NCBI RefSeq assembly: GCF_010183535.1
Contig: NC_071331.1
Location: forward strand, 2,852,001-2,916,000
Direction of reading: 5' to 3'
DNA from: Caenorhabditis remanei
Taxonomy: Eukaryota > Nematoda > Chromadorea > Rhabditida > Rhabditidae
Length of the DNA stretch: 64,000 nt
In this document: positions 1 through 12,431 of the stretch, piece after piece
How the letters are laid out: every line of letters starts with the position of its first letter
Position numbering within the stretch: position 1 is the stretch's first letter
Notes under the pieces: model-generated
What the model was told of the DNA's origin: nothing
The model's database searches: none
What the model saw: only the letters and a program-made list of their open reading frames with translations
Program-made: the position numbers and the translations under genes

Positions 1-1690
1 AATAAGATCGATGCCTTTTTGGACCGCGACAGGGTTAGAGGAATAAATTTTTATGTCATCGGCAAATGCGGAGACCTGCAGGGAAGGGATGAGTGCGAGA
101 TCAAGAAGTAAATCGTTTATAAATATGAGGAAGAGGAGAGGGCCAGAGACTGAGCCTTGAGGAACTCCGGAAGGTATCTGAGTAATAGAGGTATCGGTGA
201 AGTCTTCAATTTTTATGGAAAATGTACGGCCGGAAAGGAAATTAGAAAACCACTCAATAAAAAGGTGAGGAATGCCAAAAAGCGCTAGTTTTTGAAGTAG
301 AAGTTTGTGATTGACTTTGTCGAAGGCTTTCTTGAAGTCAAAGAAGATGACGTCAAGAGAGTTATTACTGGAAAGAGACGATTTGTAGAAAGATATGGAA
401 TGGACTAATGAGCTTGTGCATGAACGGTAAGCGAGAAAACCATGCTGATTTTGACTGAATTTGTGTGCAAAATGTAATTTAATGTATTCGCAAATGACTC
501 TTTCGAATAGGCGAGCGAAAGGGTCAGTCAATGATATGGGTCTGAAGTTTTCTGGAGAAGACAGCGAACCTTTTTTTGGTATTGGAATGACCGTCGCATG
601 TTTCCATGAGTCGGGCACTTCTGAGGTTAGGAGCGAGTCAGAGAAGATGATGGAGAGGGGCAGGGCTAACGATGTGGCACAGTTCTTTAGGATGAAGTAG
701 TTGGCAAGGTGGGACGTGTAGCCGCAGCGCGGGGGGAGATTTTTTGATGTTTTTTCAATCAACCATGGAGGAAAGATTTCTGAGATAGGAGGAGAGACTG
801 GGTGGAGCAAAGGAAGAGAGGATAGGTGAGGGAGATAATTATTGGGAGAAAAGTTTTTGGCGAAGGTTTGAGCAAAGATGGTGGCTTTTTCGGAATTGGA
901 GCTGACGAGGCGATTATTGATGGATAAGGGAGGAACAGAGGACCTGACTCGGACTCTCTTTTTGATAAGCGAGCGGGCAGCACGAGAATGGGGAGCAGAA
1001 AGGATTAAAGATTCAGAGCGGAAGTTGCACTTTTTCAATTTTTGTTTGATAGTGGTAAGAAGGGACTTAAGCTTGGAAATTTGGGAAGCGTGAGAGGAGG
1101 CTAAATTCAGAAGAACGGCATATCGGTGGCGAGTTCGGCGGAGCTTGTTAATAAGATTGGAAGGGCGATAGGGTTTGTGGACTTGAGACAAAGGAGTGTG
1201 TCTCAGAATGAGCTGAGAGAGAAGTTCTATGAAAAATGAGTATTTGGAGGAGGGAGAGGAGTGGGTACTGAATGCTAGATCCCAATCGTAAGAGGCTAGG
1301 TAGGCGTTAAGGTCTTTGACATTGCATTGCTTGTAGTTGAGCCGAGGTTTCGAGGACTGTGGGATGATATTGTAGTTGGGTGGAAGCGTGATCGGATAGG
1401 GAAGAAGGTCGAATTCGACAGAAAAATGATCAGAGTTAAGGAGAGGAGGATGTTTGGATATCTTTGAGACTGGGAGATCTTTAGTAGTCATGACTAGATC
1501 GAGGATATTAGCCGTAGAAGAAGAGGAACGAGTGGGGAAAGTGACATGTTGGAAAAGATCTTTGGAGTTGACAAAGGAAAGAAATTCGTGACTAGTATGG
1601 GGAGAGTCCCATTTGAGAGATGGGTAGTTGAAATCCCCTGCAAGAAGGGAGCTTGAACACGTCACTCGCGAGATAGCATGAAGTTGAAAA
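1..1690 (-). CDS. CR1-like non-LTR retrotransposon ORF2, partial (endonuclease C-terminus plus reverse transcriptase)
   Basis: Reading the minus strand, one frame stays open from about 1700 to the left window edge with no stop. It begins in the end of an apurinic-type endonuclease domain (AGDFNYPSLKW near 1620-1650, then NSDHFSVEF near 1430), followed by a linker and a reverse transcriptase: SWKHATVIPIPKKG near 560-610, FRPISLTDPFARLFERVI near 500-545, FDFKKAFDKVNHK near 300-340, GVPQGSVSGPLLFLIFINDL near 110-170 and the catalytic FADDIKIY near 50-75. These motifs are typical of CR1/L2/Sam-type LINEs, which copy themselves by target-primed reverse transcription. The frame meets a TAA at 1701-1703 and homology starts just inside it, so the N-terminal part is missing, as expected of 5' truncation. 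The 3' end lies outside the window. The frame is undamaged, so the insertion is probably young. Family level is sure; the exact family is not. Confidence 0.9.
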
Positions 1691-1703
1691 GAAAGATTCG
1701 TTT

Positions 1704-2436
1704 AAAGTTTTTGAATTAATTTTTTATTTGGAAACGTTGTAAATTAGGAACCGGTAAAAACAAATAAAGTTTCTGAAATAGGAAAGAATTAAAAATAGTT
1801 TTCAAAGAAGTCGATCTCTTACAGTTCTGTTTCATAAAAGTATTGAAACTTATCGATCAATTGTTGTCCTCAGTCAGTTTTGGGCCTTGAAGTTGTTGTG
1901 TAGTCAGGTATTTTAATCTTTGCAGATATTTCTACAGTATGAAACTGTAACACATTTCTATTTTGAGAGTGTGATTATTGAGATGCAAACGTATCTTTTC
2001 GATGACAATAGAATATTTAGGGAGATCTGTTTAGCTGAAATGCAGTTTTCAGAAAACTCCTTCAATGTTAGTTCTAGTTGCCAGAGCATACGTTAGAAAA
2101 ATATGAAAATATGAAAATTTCAAACTCAAATCAACTTTTATTGAGGCTTCTGAAGCAGTCAATTTCTGACAATTCAGTCTAAAACGTTATTTTAGACCAT
2201 GTAGTCACCATATTTCTGAATACATTTTTATTTGTTCTCAACATATATTAACGTTCTTGACAGCGGTCACTCCGAAATCTCTTCGATATGAAACGGTAAC
2301 ATTTTTCGTTTTCAAGAACTTCAAGAATCTCAAATTTTACATTTCTTCAGCCAGAAAATTACAATAGAAAAACCAAAAAATCGTTGATAAAACTGGAAAT
2401 TCAATTAGAAATCATGTTTAAAAAATCTATTTTTAG
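1704..2436. other. AT-rich host DNA with one 21U-type motif
   Basis: No coding frame is convincing here. An exact CTGTTTCA lies at 1827-1834 on the plus strand, within sequence rich in near matches such as TATGAAACTG. The stretch looks like the other piRNA-type host DNA of the window. Confidence 0.5.
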
Positions 2437-2706
2437 CATACTTGCAATGGGACGGGCCGAAGGCCCGGCTGAAAAATGTGAACTGAAATTTTGAACGAAA
2501 TTTTGAACTTTTTTGAACTTTTTCCCAAAAATGCCGAATTTTTGGCTATACTTCAAAATTCAATCAAAAGATAGTTATGCATCAAAAAATTGAAGTTTTT
2601 AATGTAAAATTTCAAAAATTTGGTAAAAAATAGGTACTTTTTTGAAGCCGGGCCTTGAAAATTCTCTTCCGGCCTGGCCCGGCCGGGCCGTAAATTTGCA
2701 AGTATG
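2437..2706. mobile_element. MITE with CATACTTGCAA termini and GGGCC-rich arms, copy 1
   Basis: The element starts CATACTTGCAA (2437-2447) and ends with its exact reverse complement TTGCAAGTATG (2696-2706). Just inside both ends are CGGGCC/GGCCCG blocks that can fold back. No transposase is present. A closely similar copy lies at 23128-23463, and two palindromic relatives share the outer CATACTTGCA at 21338 and 46559. No clear target duplication was seen, so the superfamily is unknown. Confidence 0.75.
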
Positions 2707-4299
2707 ATTTTTAGAAATTCGTATTATCATTTTCTGTACAGCTCTGCAAAACGGACTGTCCCACAAACTGATTTGGTTGTCCAGCTGAAATCCGGTAGGG
2801 TAAGAGAATTATTGAGTAAGGTGTTACTGAAAAAGATACAAATAAAAAAACAAAAGAGTTTTCTGAAACATCACAAATTTTAAACCAGAAAAAGACTCAA
2901 AATCAAAATCTCAAAAACACTATAATTTTAATGGCATACTTGTGAAACAGTGATTTGTGGTGGGAAAGTGAAGAAAACTCAAAGAAAATAGTGCAGAGAG
3001 CAAACAGGGCGCAGAAAAGTAAAAGTAGATTACCATTGATAGCTTTGATAATTTTTAAAAGTTAAATGGGCGGTCTATTAAAAAACACAAACTTTAATTT
3101 CAATTTACTTTAATGAGTTGCAAACAAAATCAACTGAGGGCTTTATTCAATATGAAATTAAAACAAGGAACTGTTTTCAGGATTACAATTTACGAGATTT
3201 CATGAGAATCACTTGCCTGTCTCGAAACTTCCTGAATATTGCTTTTGAAAATCAACTATTTCAAGCTTGGTGACATGTGCAATGTGACTTATGCAGTTAA
3301 AAAACAATTTCTGAAACGGAAATGTCGAAAATTGTTATGTTCCCGCTTCGCCACAATAATGGATTTAATTTTTTGAAATTCTGATACTTTCAAATCAAAA
3401 TACGATTTCCCTTTCAATTGCCTTCAAGAAAATGCCAAAAAAAGACTATTTTCTGTTTCGAAACTCCCAGAAAACTTGTAAATTCTTCAGAAAATTTTTG
3501 ATAGTTGAAATTTCCTGCATTTTTTTGTTATCACAAGTTCAGTTTCATAAACTGTTTGAGTTGATCGACTTATTGGATGTTTCATTGCTGAGACATATCT
3601 CAAACTTTCAAAATAACTCCAAGGCTATCATCAGGGGAATGGTCACGGAGGCCTCTTGTCATCGTAAAATTTACTTCTGGTCAGGAAGGTAATAATTTGG
3701 CAAACTTTGAACACATTTTCTCCAATACCAGGACTCGAGGGCATACTATCAAATCATTTCAAAACATTTTGTTTTTTTCCTCATTCTTTACAGTTTGAAA
3801 AAGTTTATTTGTTCTTGTAGGTTCCACACTTTCAGTTTTTGTCGCACATATCTGTTAGTGGTACGTCACGTTTCGGAAAAAGGACTATAATTTTTATTCA
3901 ATACTCATATCAATACTTTTATTATTTAACTGATCAGAGGTATTTGTTCCCTCTGTTCTTCAAGTTTCAAAACGCATGTTTTACTCTAAAAATATTTTTC
4001 AGTTCACTGCGGCTGCAGATAGTGTTTCTCTTATAATTTATCATAAGTGCATGTCCTTCTTTCAGATTAAATTTAAAAAAATATTCTGTTTCGAATTGAT
4101 TAGAAAACATATAAATTCTAAACTTTAGATAGTTTTGGGGTAATTTGTATTAAACTAATAAACCCGTTGAACAAACTACAAAATGTGCATGGTTAGTTCT
4201 GGAATGTTCACAGTGACGATTTGATAGCAAAACAAACAAAACGTTAGTTAAATCAGTACGATCACTTCGTTATCAAAACAGAGAGGCAATGCGAGTCCC
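2707..4299. promoter_or_regulatory. AT-rich host DNA, one minus-strand 21U-type motif
   Basis: TGAAACAG, the reverse complement of CTGTTTCA, lies at 2943-2950. Several near matches ending in CG instead of CA (CTGTTTCG near 3450 and 4087) also occur. Nothing protein-coding is convincing; the short open frames have no family features. Confidence 0.45.
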
Positions 4300-4415
4300 G
4301 CGGGAATTCGGTCTCGGTTCGTCCCGGTTCGTCTCGCACTCTGTCTCGGTTCGGTTCGGTTCGTCTCGGTTCGGTTTGTCTCGCATTCGGTTTGTCTCGA
4401 TTCGCAAAAAGTTCG
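4300..4415 (+). repeat. GGTTCGTCTC-type simple repeat
   Basis: The stretch is an irregular tandem repeat of GGTTCG and GTCTCG units, much more GC-rich than its surroundings. It gives a spurious Arg/Ser/Phe-rich open frame. It is probably low-complexity DNA. Confidence 0.7.
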
Positions 4416-4599
4416 GAAAGTTCATTTCTCGCAAATTACTCGCAAAGTTCACAAGACAAAGTGAACTATTCGTATTTCACGCGTTGATCATTTCTACCGT
4501 TGATTTTCTGAAAATAATAATTTGGTAATTAAAGTCGTGAACTTTTTCTAATCTCATTTCCATTTATTTTTTCTGAAATTTATTTTATTATTACAGCCT

Positions 4600-7500
4600 C
4601 TTAGTTTTTTGCAGGTATTGTTTCAGATACCTTGGAAATGCTGCGTTTTCCAGATTTTATAAGAAAAACTGAATGTTTCAAAAATATCATATTGCGTGTC
4701 AATTTCGAGTGTTTCAATATGTCATCCCTGATGGCTTTTTAAAAAACCTAGAATATGAAACTTTGATTAATTGATTTTCCTGTATTTATACAAAATTTCA
4801 ATTTAGTTTTTGATCACTTTAAATGTTCTGTTTTAAGCGGGTATTTTTATCTCGTACATGTTTTTAATTGGCTTCGACGATATTCTCTAGATCTGATACA
4901 GGTTGACTAAAAAGCAAAATTTTCAAGAAAAAATTATAATAGTGCTCACTGACAAGTGTGCTTCTTTGTGTATCTCTATATCTTTTTAATTCGTTTTTCA
5001 TACACTTTTCCCCAAAAATGGAACTCATTTGTTTTTTTTTTGTTTCATATTCTTCAATGATCGTTTTGTTTTCTTTTAGAAGATATATTTATGTCTTGTT
5101 TTGATCTTCTCATCAGAAGTGTTCTTTTCCAGTTCTGAAGAGAAAAATTCGTCTGTTTCGAAACGTCGAAAAATGTTGTCAGGTTTTTGCGTTTTCAATA
5201 AGCAAACAAAGATCAACCTGGGAGTAATGTAAGGGCCAGTACGGTATCGTAAGAATACAATTATCTTTCTGAAGTTGTTAAATTGAAAAAAATGTACTGT
5301 TTTATGTAAATTATAATTTTAATGATATTCATTTAGTGATACTTGAGTCTGATTGCTATGATCATCGAATAGTTACATTTACACTTTAACAATCAATTTC
5401 ATGAAACAGAGGAAGTTTCGCTGTTTCAGAAACATTTTAAAAGATCGTGATCGAGTAAAATAGTTAATAATCGAAACAATTCCTCATTCTTCACACGTTT
5501 TGATATGATAACTACTTAAAACAACACTTTCTCTGGGTCTCCACTGATCTCTACACTGTTTCTCAATACTTATTTGAAAGTCTTGCAATGCTGAAGTGAC
5601 GGTATTTCTTCCAGAACCTCATATCTTACGTTCATCGTGCACAGTTAAGTTTGAATTATAAGAACCCGTTTCTGCAGTTTTCTCTCGAACATTGAATACT
5701 GTTTCCAAAAGTTTAAAAAAACCATTTCGGAAAACTGTTTTGTTCCAAACAGAAGTCCGATTGTCATTACTGTTATTTTAGTCATCGGTATGCTCATTGA
5801 TGTCTTTCTTGGACTTTGTCATTAAAAATGTACTTGAAATGTACTTATGTACTTATAAAACAATCGATTCATTTTTCAAGCATACGACTTCGCAATACAC
5901 TCTGTTGCAGGAATTATAACAAAGAATTGAATATAATAATTTTGTTATGACTGGCCAGGAAATGGTTTAGAGGAATTGGAGACACAAACATCGCTCTACC
6001 GAAACAAACCTTTCCAGTTTTGGGGATTACAGATATCTCAAGGTCCAACTCATATTTCAATCGACGCGATTATCTCCCGTATCACCTTATTTCGGCTTGC
6101 CACCAAACTAGCTATTACCAAAGATTCGTTTACAGAAACATCCGGAAGAAATTAATATGATTTTTCAAATCAGCGTGTTAGAAATGGGTGTCAGTTTCAA
6201 TTTGTGTTTTTTTTTCTGATTAATATAATTACAGTTTACTGTAAAGACTTTGGGTTCACATCGCCTTTATCGTTTACCTTTTTTATTTGTCGTATATCGG
6301 TTTTATCGAACAAAATTAAAAATGTTTATGAAGTTTTCGAAACAGAGAAATCTTACTTTTTCAAAAATGTTTCAAGTTCAACACGGTCAAGGTAGTTCTA
6401 CTTTTTGATAATAATTGTAATTACGTAACCGGATTTTGTCAGCGAGTATCAATTTCATGGAACAGAAAAAATGTTACTGTTCCATGAAAATTTTGTTTAG
6501 TATTGATAGTAATACTCTAAATTAATAATAATTTACACATAATAACTAAAAGCGTGAAGGTGACAAAAAATATTTCTTTCTCTGAGTCTCCTCTGATCTC
6601 TACACTATATCTCGATACCTTTTCAAAATTTTGAATTGTTAGAGATAGACGGTTTCGGAAACCTAATTTCAGATTGCGTTATTTTTTAAATTTTGATGAT
6701 TTGTGGAACCTACGGATACACTATCGAAAACTTGAAAAATTGTCGTAAAGATAGGCCCACCTGATAATTTTCAATATTTTGTTAATTTTTTCCGTTGTTT
6801 TCACACAAACATTGTTTCGATTAGGAAAATCCACGTTTTCCTAAGGTTGTCTTTTTTCTGTATTTTTTCAGCGAAATATCTGAATTGTTAGAAGCGGTTC
6901 AGAAACCCCATATACAGAAACCCCATCCAAGAAATTTCTTCGGATTCTTTCCACATTCTATACAGTTTCAAATGCTCTGTACTTTACATACTTTTCATTG
7001 ATTTTATGTTTATTACTACGAGATTTCAGCTTCCGGGCCGGGCCGATATTTTGCAAGTCTGCAGAAAAGTTATACTGTTTCATGAACATTTTGTGATAGC
7101 AGTACGGTTTGTTCTAGCATTAAAAAGTATACTAAACAATGCCACATATGTGCACTCTAATACAATAACTACATAAAAGATTAGAAAACGGCAGAAACCT
7201 AATATAGTCAATATATCTCTTCTTATCTCTACGCTGTGTTGTTACGTTTTTCTGAAATTGAATTTTCAGAAGTGTACGGTTTTTTAAATGCAAACAAAAC
7301 CCAACGATAATTTCCTTCTAAAGATGTTGAAACAGAAAAACTACACTCTTTCACAACAAATATAATTGTAATGCTTGTAAATTCAGTTCCACTTCGTCTT
7401 CCAAACAAAAAGTTAAAACTTTTTTTTCGGAAAGCTGCGAATTCGCTCAATATCACACCCTTTACAGTAGCGAGCATAAGCGAGGCCAGATTCATACTTT
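4600..7500. repeat. Segmental duplication block A, copy 1
   Basis: This block is repeated with high similarity at about 30190-33900 and, for its first kilobase, at about 44090-45095. Shared landmarks include ATTCTCTAGATCTGATAC near 4880, 30810 and 44380, and the divergent motif pair at 5402/5421. Copy 2 carries the palindromic insertion 31840-32626, absent here, so this copy shows the empty site (AACAAAGAATTGAATATAAT near 5929). No gene is seen. Confidence 0.8.
5402..5428. promoter_or_regulatory. Divergent pair of 21U-RNA upstream motifs (block A copy 1)
   Basis: TGAAACAG at 5402-5409 and CTGTTTCA at 5421-5428 point away from each other with 11 bp between. In C. elegans the CTGTTTCA core sits about 40 bp upstream of a 21U-RNA that begins with T, so this pair predicts one short RNA on each strand, near 5360 (minus) and 5464 (plus, at a TAGT that fits YRNT). 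The same pair is kept in block A copies 2 and 3. The motif is seen; transcription is inferred. Confidence 0.6.
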
Positions 7501-9842
7501 CATATGTAACTCTGCTGTATCATGTCCGTTTTGCATTTGACAGATAGCTGAAACATCCAGTAACAAGAAAATAAGTTTTTTGAAAAATTGACATTTCAAA
7601 TTTTATCGATAATTGATTTTTCCTGACCGTGATTTGAAAATTCGGGAAAAAAAACAAATGTTAATCGAATTTTTTCAAAAGTGTATCAGTTGTAATTATC
7701 GATAAAGTTAAAAAATACTCACCTTTATGAAGTTGTTGAATCAGAAAAAAAGCACGATACTCTTTCACGAATAGTTCAAGTTCAACACGTTCATGTTAAT
7801 TTTACTTTGTTTTCCCAATCTATGTAGTATTGACTGTTGTAATCTTTAAGACGACACTGCGGTATTCTGAGTCCGTATTAAGAATCCGTCTACCTGCCAC
7901 TCTATACATTATTTTCCTAGTAATGTTATTTTGGACGGCCTGTTTGGATTTTACAGTTTTCATATTGGAAACGACCGCCCCATACTCTAAAAATGGTCTA
8001 TCAAAAGTTTTACAAAGTAATAAAAGTAACCTGACGTTGGTCCTACATATTGATTTAAATACATATAGAGTAAATCGCAAAATTTGCTTTTTTGATCGAG
8101 GTTTTCATTGAGAATGAAGCCAAGATCACCAACAGTTAATTCCCGTTTTTTGACTCGTTTTGGAACCGATATTCTATTTTGGAACAAGTTTTTACCTACT
8201 ATTGTTATCGGGAATTTACGAATTCTAAAATTAATTCTTTGAAACAGAAAACTATTGCTGCTTCATGAACATTTCAATATGATAGCGGATTACGGTCAAG
8301 TTAGTTTTGGAAAGACAGAATTTTTAATACTGCCTACATGTTTGCACTCTAATACAATAACTACAATGTATGAAAGTGACCAGAGTCTAAAATATCTAAC
8401 AGATTTGAAAAGCAGTCACATTTCTCTCACACAATGCCGTAAATTTTTCTGTTTCAGAACTTTCATAGTAATCGATTCAATTTTTGAAAATCCAATATAG
8501 CTTGATTATTGAACTCTTAAAACGTTTTTTTACAGTTTCAAAAAGTTTCTTTCATTCTGTTTGTTTTAAATTTCTCAATGCCTATAGGTCATTGAGGTAA
8601 CTAGCGTGATTCCAGTTTGTCAACCGGATCAACTAGTGACACAGCTCATCTCACAGCATCCATCGGAAGAAAGTACCACTTCATTCAGTACCCGTATCTG
8701 TACTTAGTTTAAACTAAATGGTAATATTTTATCACTTCAATTTTTCTGTTTGAAGCGAGCATTTTAATCTCAACAATCACACGTTCAAAATGTTGAGTCT
8801 CCAATCTGGAAAATAAAACGCACGTGAGGTTTGCCTGTGCGTTTCACATGGCTTCCAAACATACCATCTTCTATATTTTGGGTCAAACTGACTGAAATTC
8901 GTTGCTGTCCTTATCACTCTAAAATTGAGTTTATTTTTACAACTTTTGCCAGTTTCGTGAAACTCATTTGTTTGTTTTTTTGTTTCATATTCTTCAATGA
9001 TCTTCTTGTTTTCTTTTAGAAGATATATTTATGTCTTGTTTTGATCTTCTCATCAGAAGTGTTCTTTTCCAGTTCTGAAGAGGAAAACTCGCCTGTTTCG
9101 AAACGTTGAAAAATGTTATCAGGTTTTTGCGTTTTCAATAAGCAACGGCCAAACAGTGATCAACGTGAGCGTAATAATAACAAGCAACAATATGGAAACT
9201 ACAGTACTGGCCATAAAGAATGCGAAACTTGCAGTTTTTAGTTGAAAATGGTCAACTTTGTGACTGTAACACGGACTCCCCGATAGTCTCACAATATCGG
9301 ATAGTTTTTCTATAGTAATATCAAATTTTCTTGTCCTGGCTACTTTTGTGTACTTTAATAAAATAACTACAAAGTCTAGAAATTACTGAAAGTACCAATT
9401 TCTCTGAGTCTCCTCTGATTCGTACACATGTTCGTACACATTTTGAAACTGAACTGTGAGAATATATTGGAACATAAGCAAGAGAAGATGACTGGTCTCG
9501 GCCGAAACGCCGATTTTCTGTGCGCTAGACTGAAGTGATTGAAGACCATTCCGATTTTTTTCCTTTTTCAGAAACTTCATTTGTTCTTATTGATTTCGAC
9601 TTTTTTCAATGAATCCATTGTTTCACATGCTATTAATTTTTATGTATTTGTTGAATCAGAAAAATTGTACTGTTTAACGAATATTATAATTTTAATGATA
9701 TTGATTCACATTCAGTTCTACCTGATTTTTGAAAAATAATCCTTGAAAGTGTTTCTGAAATATGCGAATTAGCACAGTATAGCTTACAATATATATATTG
9801 TCATCGAGAAGTTACGTTTGGAAAATCAAGTTCGTGAAACAG
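7075..9842. promoter_or_regulatory. Cluster of single 21U-type motifs, 7.1-9.8 kb
   Basis: Exact plus-strand CTGTTTCA lies at 7075-7082 and 8449-8456. Exact minus-strand copies (TGAAACAG) lie at 7328-7335, 8240-8247 and 9835-9842. Each is in AT-rich DNA that recurs elsewhere in the window; for example the surroundings of 8240 match 45424, and those of 7075 match 33562. Predicted 21U-RNA starts are about 40 bp downstream of each core. Confidence 0.55.
7820..8190 (-). pseudogene. Decayed LINE ORF2 C-terminal relic
   Basis: On the minus strand two overlapping frames spell a broken C-terminal part of a LINE protein: KRELTVGDLGFILNENL at the 5' side (about 8090-8150), then RLLLLLCKTFDRPFLEYGAVV and NNITRKIMYRVAGRR (about 7865-8040). 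This resembles the region after the reverse transcriptase catalytic motif in CR1-type LINEs (D-LG, then LLEYG and a TRK/TRR motif). A frameshift separates the parts. At least a dozen related relics, all on the minus strand, occur in the window. Confidence 0.6.
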
Positions 9843-10218
9843 AAAAGTGTCACTGTTTCTTAGGCATTTCTAATTGTAAGTGAGCATTTCTATTCTAGTA
9901 TGAAATTTCTAAAAAACTAGTGAGAATTGCTATCGAAACTCTTGTAGTCAGGTGATGTTTTAGAAATACTCCAAAAAACTGAAGTTTCGTCTCTGAAGCA
10001 TCCAAAACCAGGAATTTGGAAACCGAGACACTCGAAAAACTCGTAAACCAGACGTTTTAATTCTAATTGTAAAGAAAAATCACTGAAAATCAAGGCTAAG
10101 CTAAAATTTCTGCCCAAAAAACCTCTCTGTTTGACTTACAAAACAATAAAGTTACATTATTCTTCAGACCACTATGTTCTTAGACAAAATGAGAAATGCC
10201 TTCTGATGCGAAAAACTC
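9580..10218. repeat. Repeat block C, copy 1
   Basis: This stretch recurs at about 22550-23090, 47760-48270 and 58440-58960, with landmarks AAGTTTCGTCTCTGAAGCAT and AAAAAACTAGTGAGAATTGC. It carries the minus-strand motif at 9835. No gene was recognised. Confidence 0.75.
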
Positions 10219-10788
10219 AAAATGATTCCATTTACTACTGAAAACGTGGAAAAAACAACTGTTTGGATTCAATTGCAAATAACTCCGCTCAAAGTTGATA
10301 TTTTTCCAAAATCTTTTTTGTAATAGGTTCACAAATAAATGAGTCAAATCACCGATAACGTTTCAGAATAGTAGTCATTTCTATTTCAGAGAAATAAGAC
10401 ATCAAAGTCAAAAAATGCACAAAAAGTGATTTCGCGTGATATTGAAGTTTTGTTTTTGAAGATAAAACAAACAGAAATTGATGTTAAAACATGTAAAACA
10501 TGTAAAAACACATTAAAATGTGATTTCGTGTTATCCGAAACCATTTCCACCTAAATAATTTTTCTGAAAATCAACTGAAGATTGGTTTTCTCAGGTGGTC
10601 CTAAAGATATTTCGCGGCCAAAAAAGTGACTTTTTGATGGTACAAGGGTATGAAAAGTGATAGGTTCATGAAAATTTGTGTCCGGGAGTTATTTTAGATT
10701 CGGAATCGATTGGCATTCACAGATTTTTGATATTTTTTCTGGGTTTTCCAGAACCCCCTAATTTGAGGGGGGTCCTAAAGATATTTCG
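10219..10788. mobile_element. Tc1-like element remnant with one recognisable terminus
   Basis: The right end reads GGGGGTCCTAAAGATATTTCGCGCACTG followed by TA at 10789-10790. This is related to the terminus of the fold-back Tc1 element at 25924-27540, and the inner sequence (AATCTGTGA-TGCC-ATCGATT, CAAATTTTCATGA on the opposite strand) matches that element too. The block GGTCCTAAAGATATTTCGCG is repeated near 10595, like the inner repeat of an IR/DR-type end. The left end cannot be placed exactly; host DNA is recognisable up to about 10218. No transposase remains. Confidence 0.55.
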
Positions 10789-10790
10789 CG

Positions 10791-11739
10791 CACTGTATCT
10801 CTGCCGCAACAAAACATTCCAGTTTCGGAAACTTTTTAAATTTCAGGTTCCAGTTCTTGTTTCAATCTGTACTCGCATATATCACACCCGTTTTCAGCTG
10901 GCTAACAGAAACAATTTTGGAAAAAGGGTGTTTTCCAGAAACTTCCGAAAAAGTTGGTAAATGTATTACTTTGCAATCAACATGTTAGATGTTCCAGTTT
11001 CAATTCGTTTTCAAATGAGGGTATCTTAGTAGCGACATTATCCAAAAAAACCTGAACGTTTTTTACTTGTTCTTATAAGAATCTTGTTCATTCTACAAGG
11101 TTTATCAATGCTAATACAATCTAGTCTCGATAATGGATGAAAATAAAGCCTTGTTTCAAAAATTCTCAGAGATTTCGTAATACTCTATCACAGTTTCATT
11201 AATTTTGTAAACTGAATGACTGGTTTGGTCGGTAATGGTCGGGTAAAATACATTTCTGAAAAACTTTCTTAATTGTTTATTACAAGTTCATTAACTTTCA
11301 AATTTGATTGACTATTTTTTTCCGGAATTTCCGAACAATTTCGCATTTTTCGACTTTGCCGCTAGTTTTTGCATGGACTTATTGTTCGATTCGCCGTTTT
11401 AAATCATCAAATTTGATTTTTTCTGAAAACCACAGCCGTCTAAACGGACAAAGTTTATAAGTTCTTACCTTTTTTAGTGCTGCTGAATCAGAAAAAAGTT
11501 ATACTGTTTCACGAATAGTTCAAGTTCATCAGGGTTAACTTAATTCTAATTCTCGCGGGCTTTGCGTTTTTGATATTGAGAATGATTGAGAATGAAGCCA
11601 AGGTCTCTAACTGTAAGTTCCCGTTTTATTGGCTCGTTTTGGAGCCGATATTCTACTTTAGTTGGATTTAATCCGACTCATCTATTGTTATGAATTCTGA
11701 AATTAATTTCTTGAAACAGAAGAGTGTTACTGTTTTATA
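10791..11739. promoter_or_regulatory. Host repeat DNA with 21U-type motifs
   Basis: Exact motifs lie at 11504-11511 (plus) and 11712-11719 (minus). The region matches about 48780-49740 and 60000-61430, including the module CCAGTTTCGGAAACTT near its start. A LINE relic module (TGAGAATGAAGCCAAGGTCT) is present at 11585-11660. No gene is seen. Confidence 0.5.
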
Positions 11740-11747
11740 AAAATTTC

Positions 11748-12374
11748 GGCTCTATTCCAGTTTAGATGTCCTTTAAAAACTAGAACGTCCCAAAAAACAC
11801 TTAGACGTCCCTTAAAACACTTAGACGTCCCTTGAAACACTTAGACGTCCTTTGAAACATTTAAACGTCCTTTCGGATCCCAAATATGTTCAAAAATGTT
11901 TAAACGTCCCAAAAAACATTTAGACGTCCCAAAAAACGTTCAGACGTCTAATTAAATATTGAGACGTCCCTTGAAGTCCGAAAATTTGGTTTTAAATACT
12001 TAGACGTCCCAAAAAACATTTAGACGTCCCAAAAAACATTTAAACGTCCCAAAAAATGTTTAGACGTCCCTTCAACACTAAAAGCCACTGAAAGTGTTCA
12101 AGGGACGTCTAAATATTTTTTGGGACGTTTAAATGTTTTTTGGGACGTTTGAATCTTCAGAACTATATTTTGGGATTACAAGGGACGTCTAAACATTTAA
12201 TGGGACGTTTAAACGTTTTTTGGGACGTCTAAACTTTTGAAAGGACGTTTTAAAAAAATTAGAGTTTGAAAGGACGTTTAAGTGTTTCAAGGGACGTCTA
12301 AGTGTTTTAAGGGACGTTTAAGTGTTTTTTGGGACGTTTGAGTTTTTAAAGGACATCTAAACTGGAATAGAGCC
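11748..12374. mobile_element. Palindromic MITE made of tandem GACGTCC repeats, 8-bp target duplication
   Basis: The element begins GGCTCTATTCCAGTTTAGAT and ends with its exact reverse complement. It is flanked by AAAATTTC on both sides (11740-11747 and 12375-12382). The duplicated host at 49735 and 61425 shows the uninterrupted site, which confirms the insertion. Inside, each arm is an array of about 20-bp units of the form (T)TTAGACGTCCCAAAAAACA, and the array flips orientation near 12090, so the whole element folds into one long imperfect hairpin. The 8-bp duplication fits a hAT-type mobiliser. There is no coding capacity. Confidence 0.85.
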
Positions 12375-12431
12375 AAAATTTCAATATACATAATAGCGGA
12401 TTGCGGTCAAGATAGTGTTAATAGTACACAC

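Noticed and set aside
5521..5560. CTGTTTCT, CTGTTTCG and CTGTTTTA near matches as 21U motifs
   Set aside because: They are frequent and probably decayed motifs; only exact CTGTTTCA cores were annotated.
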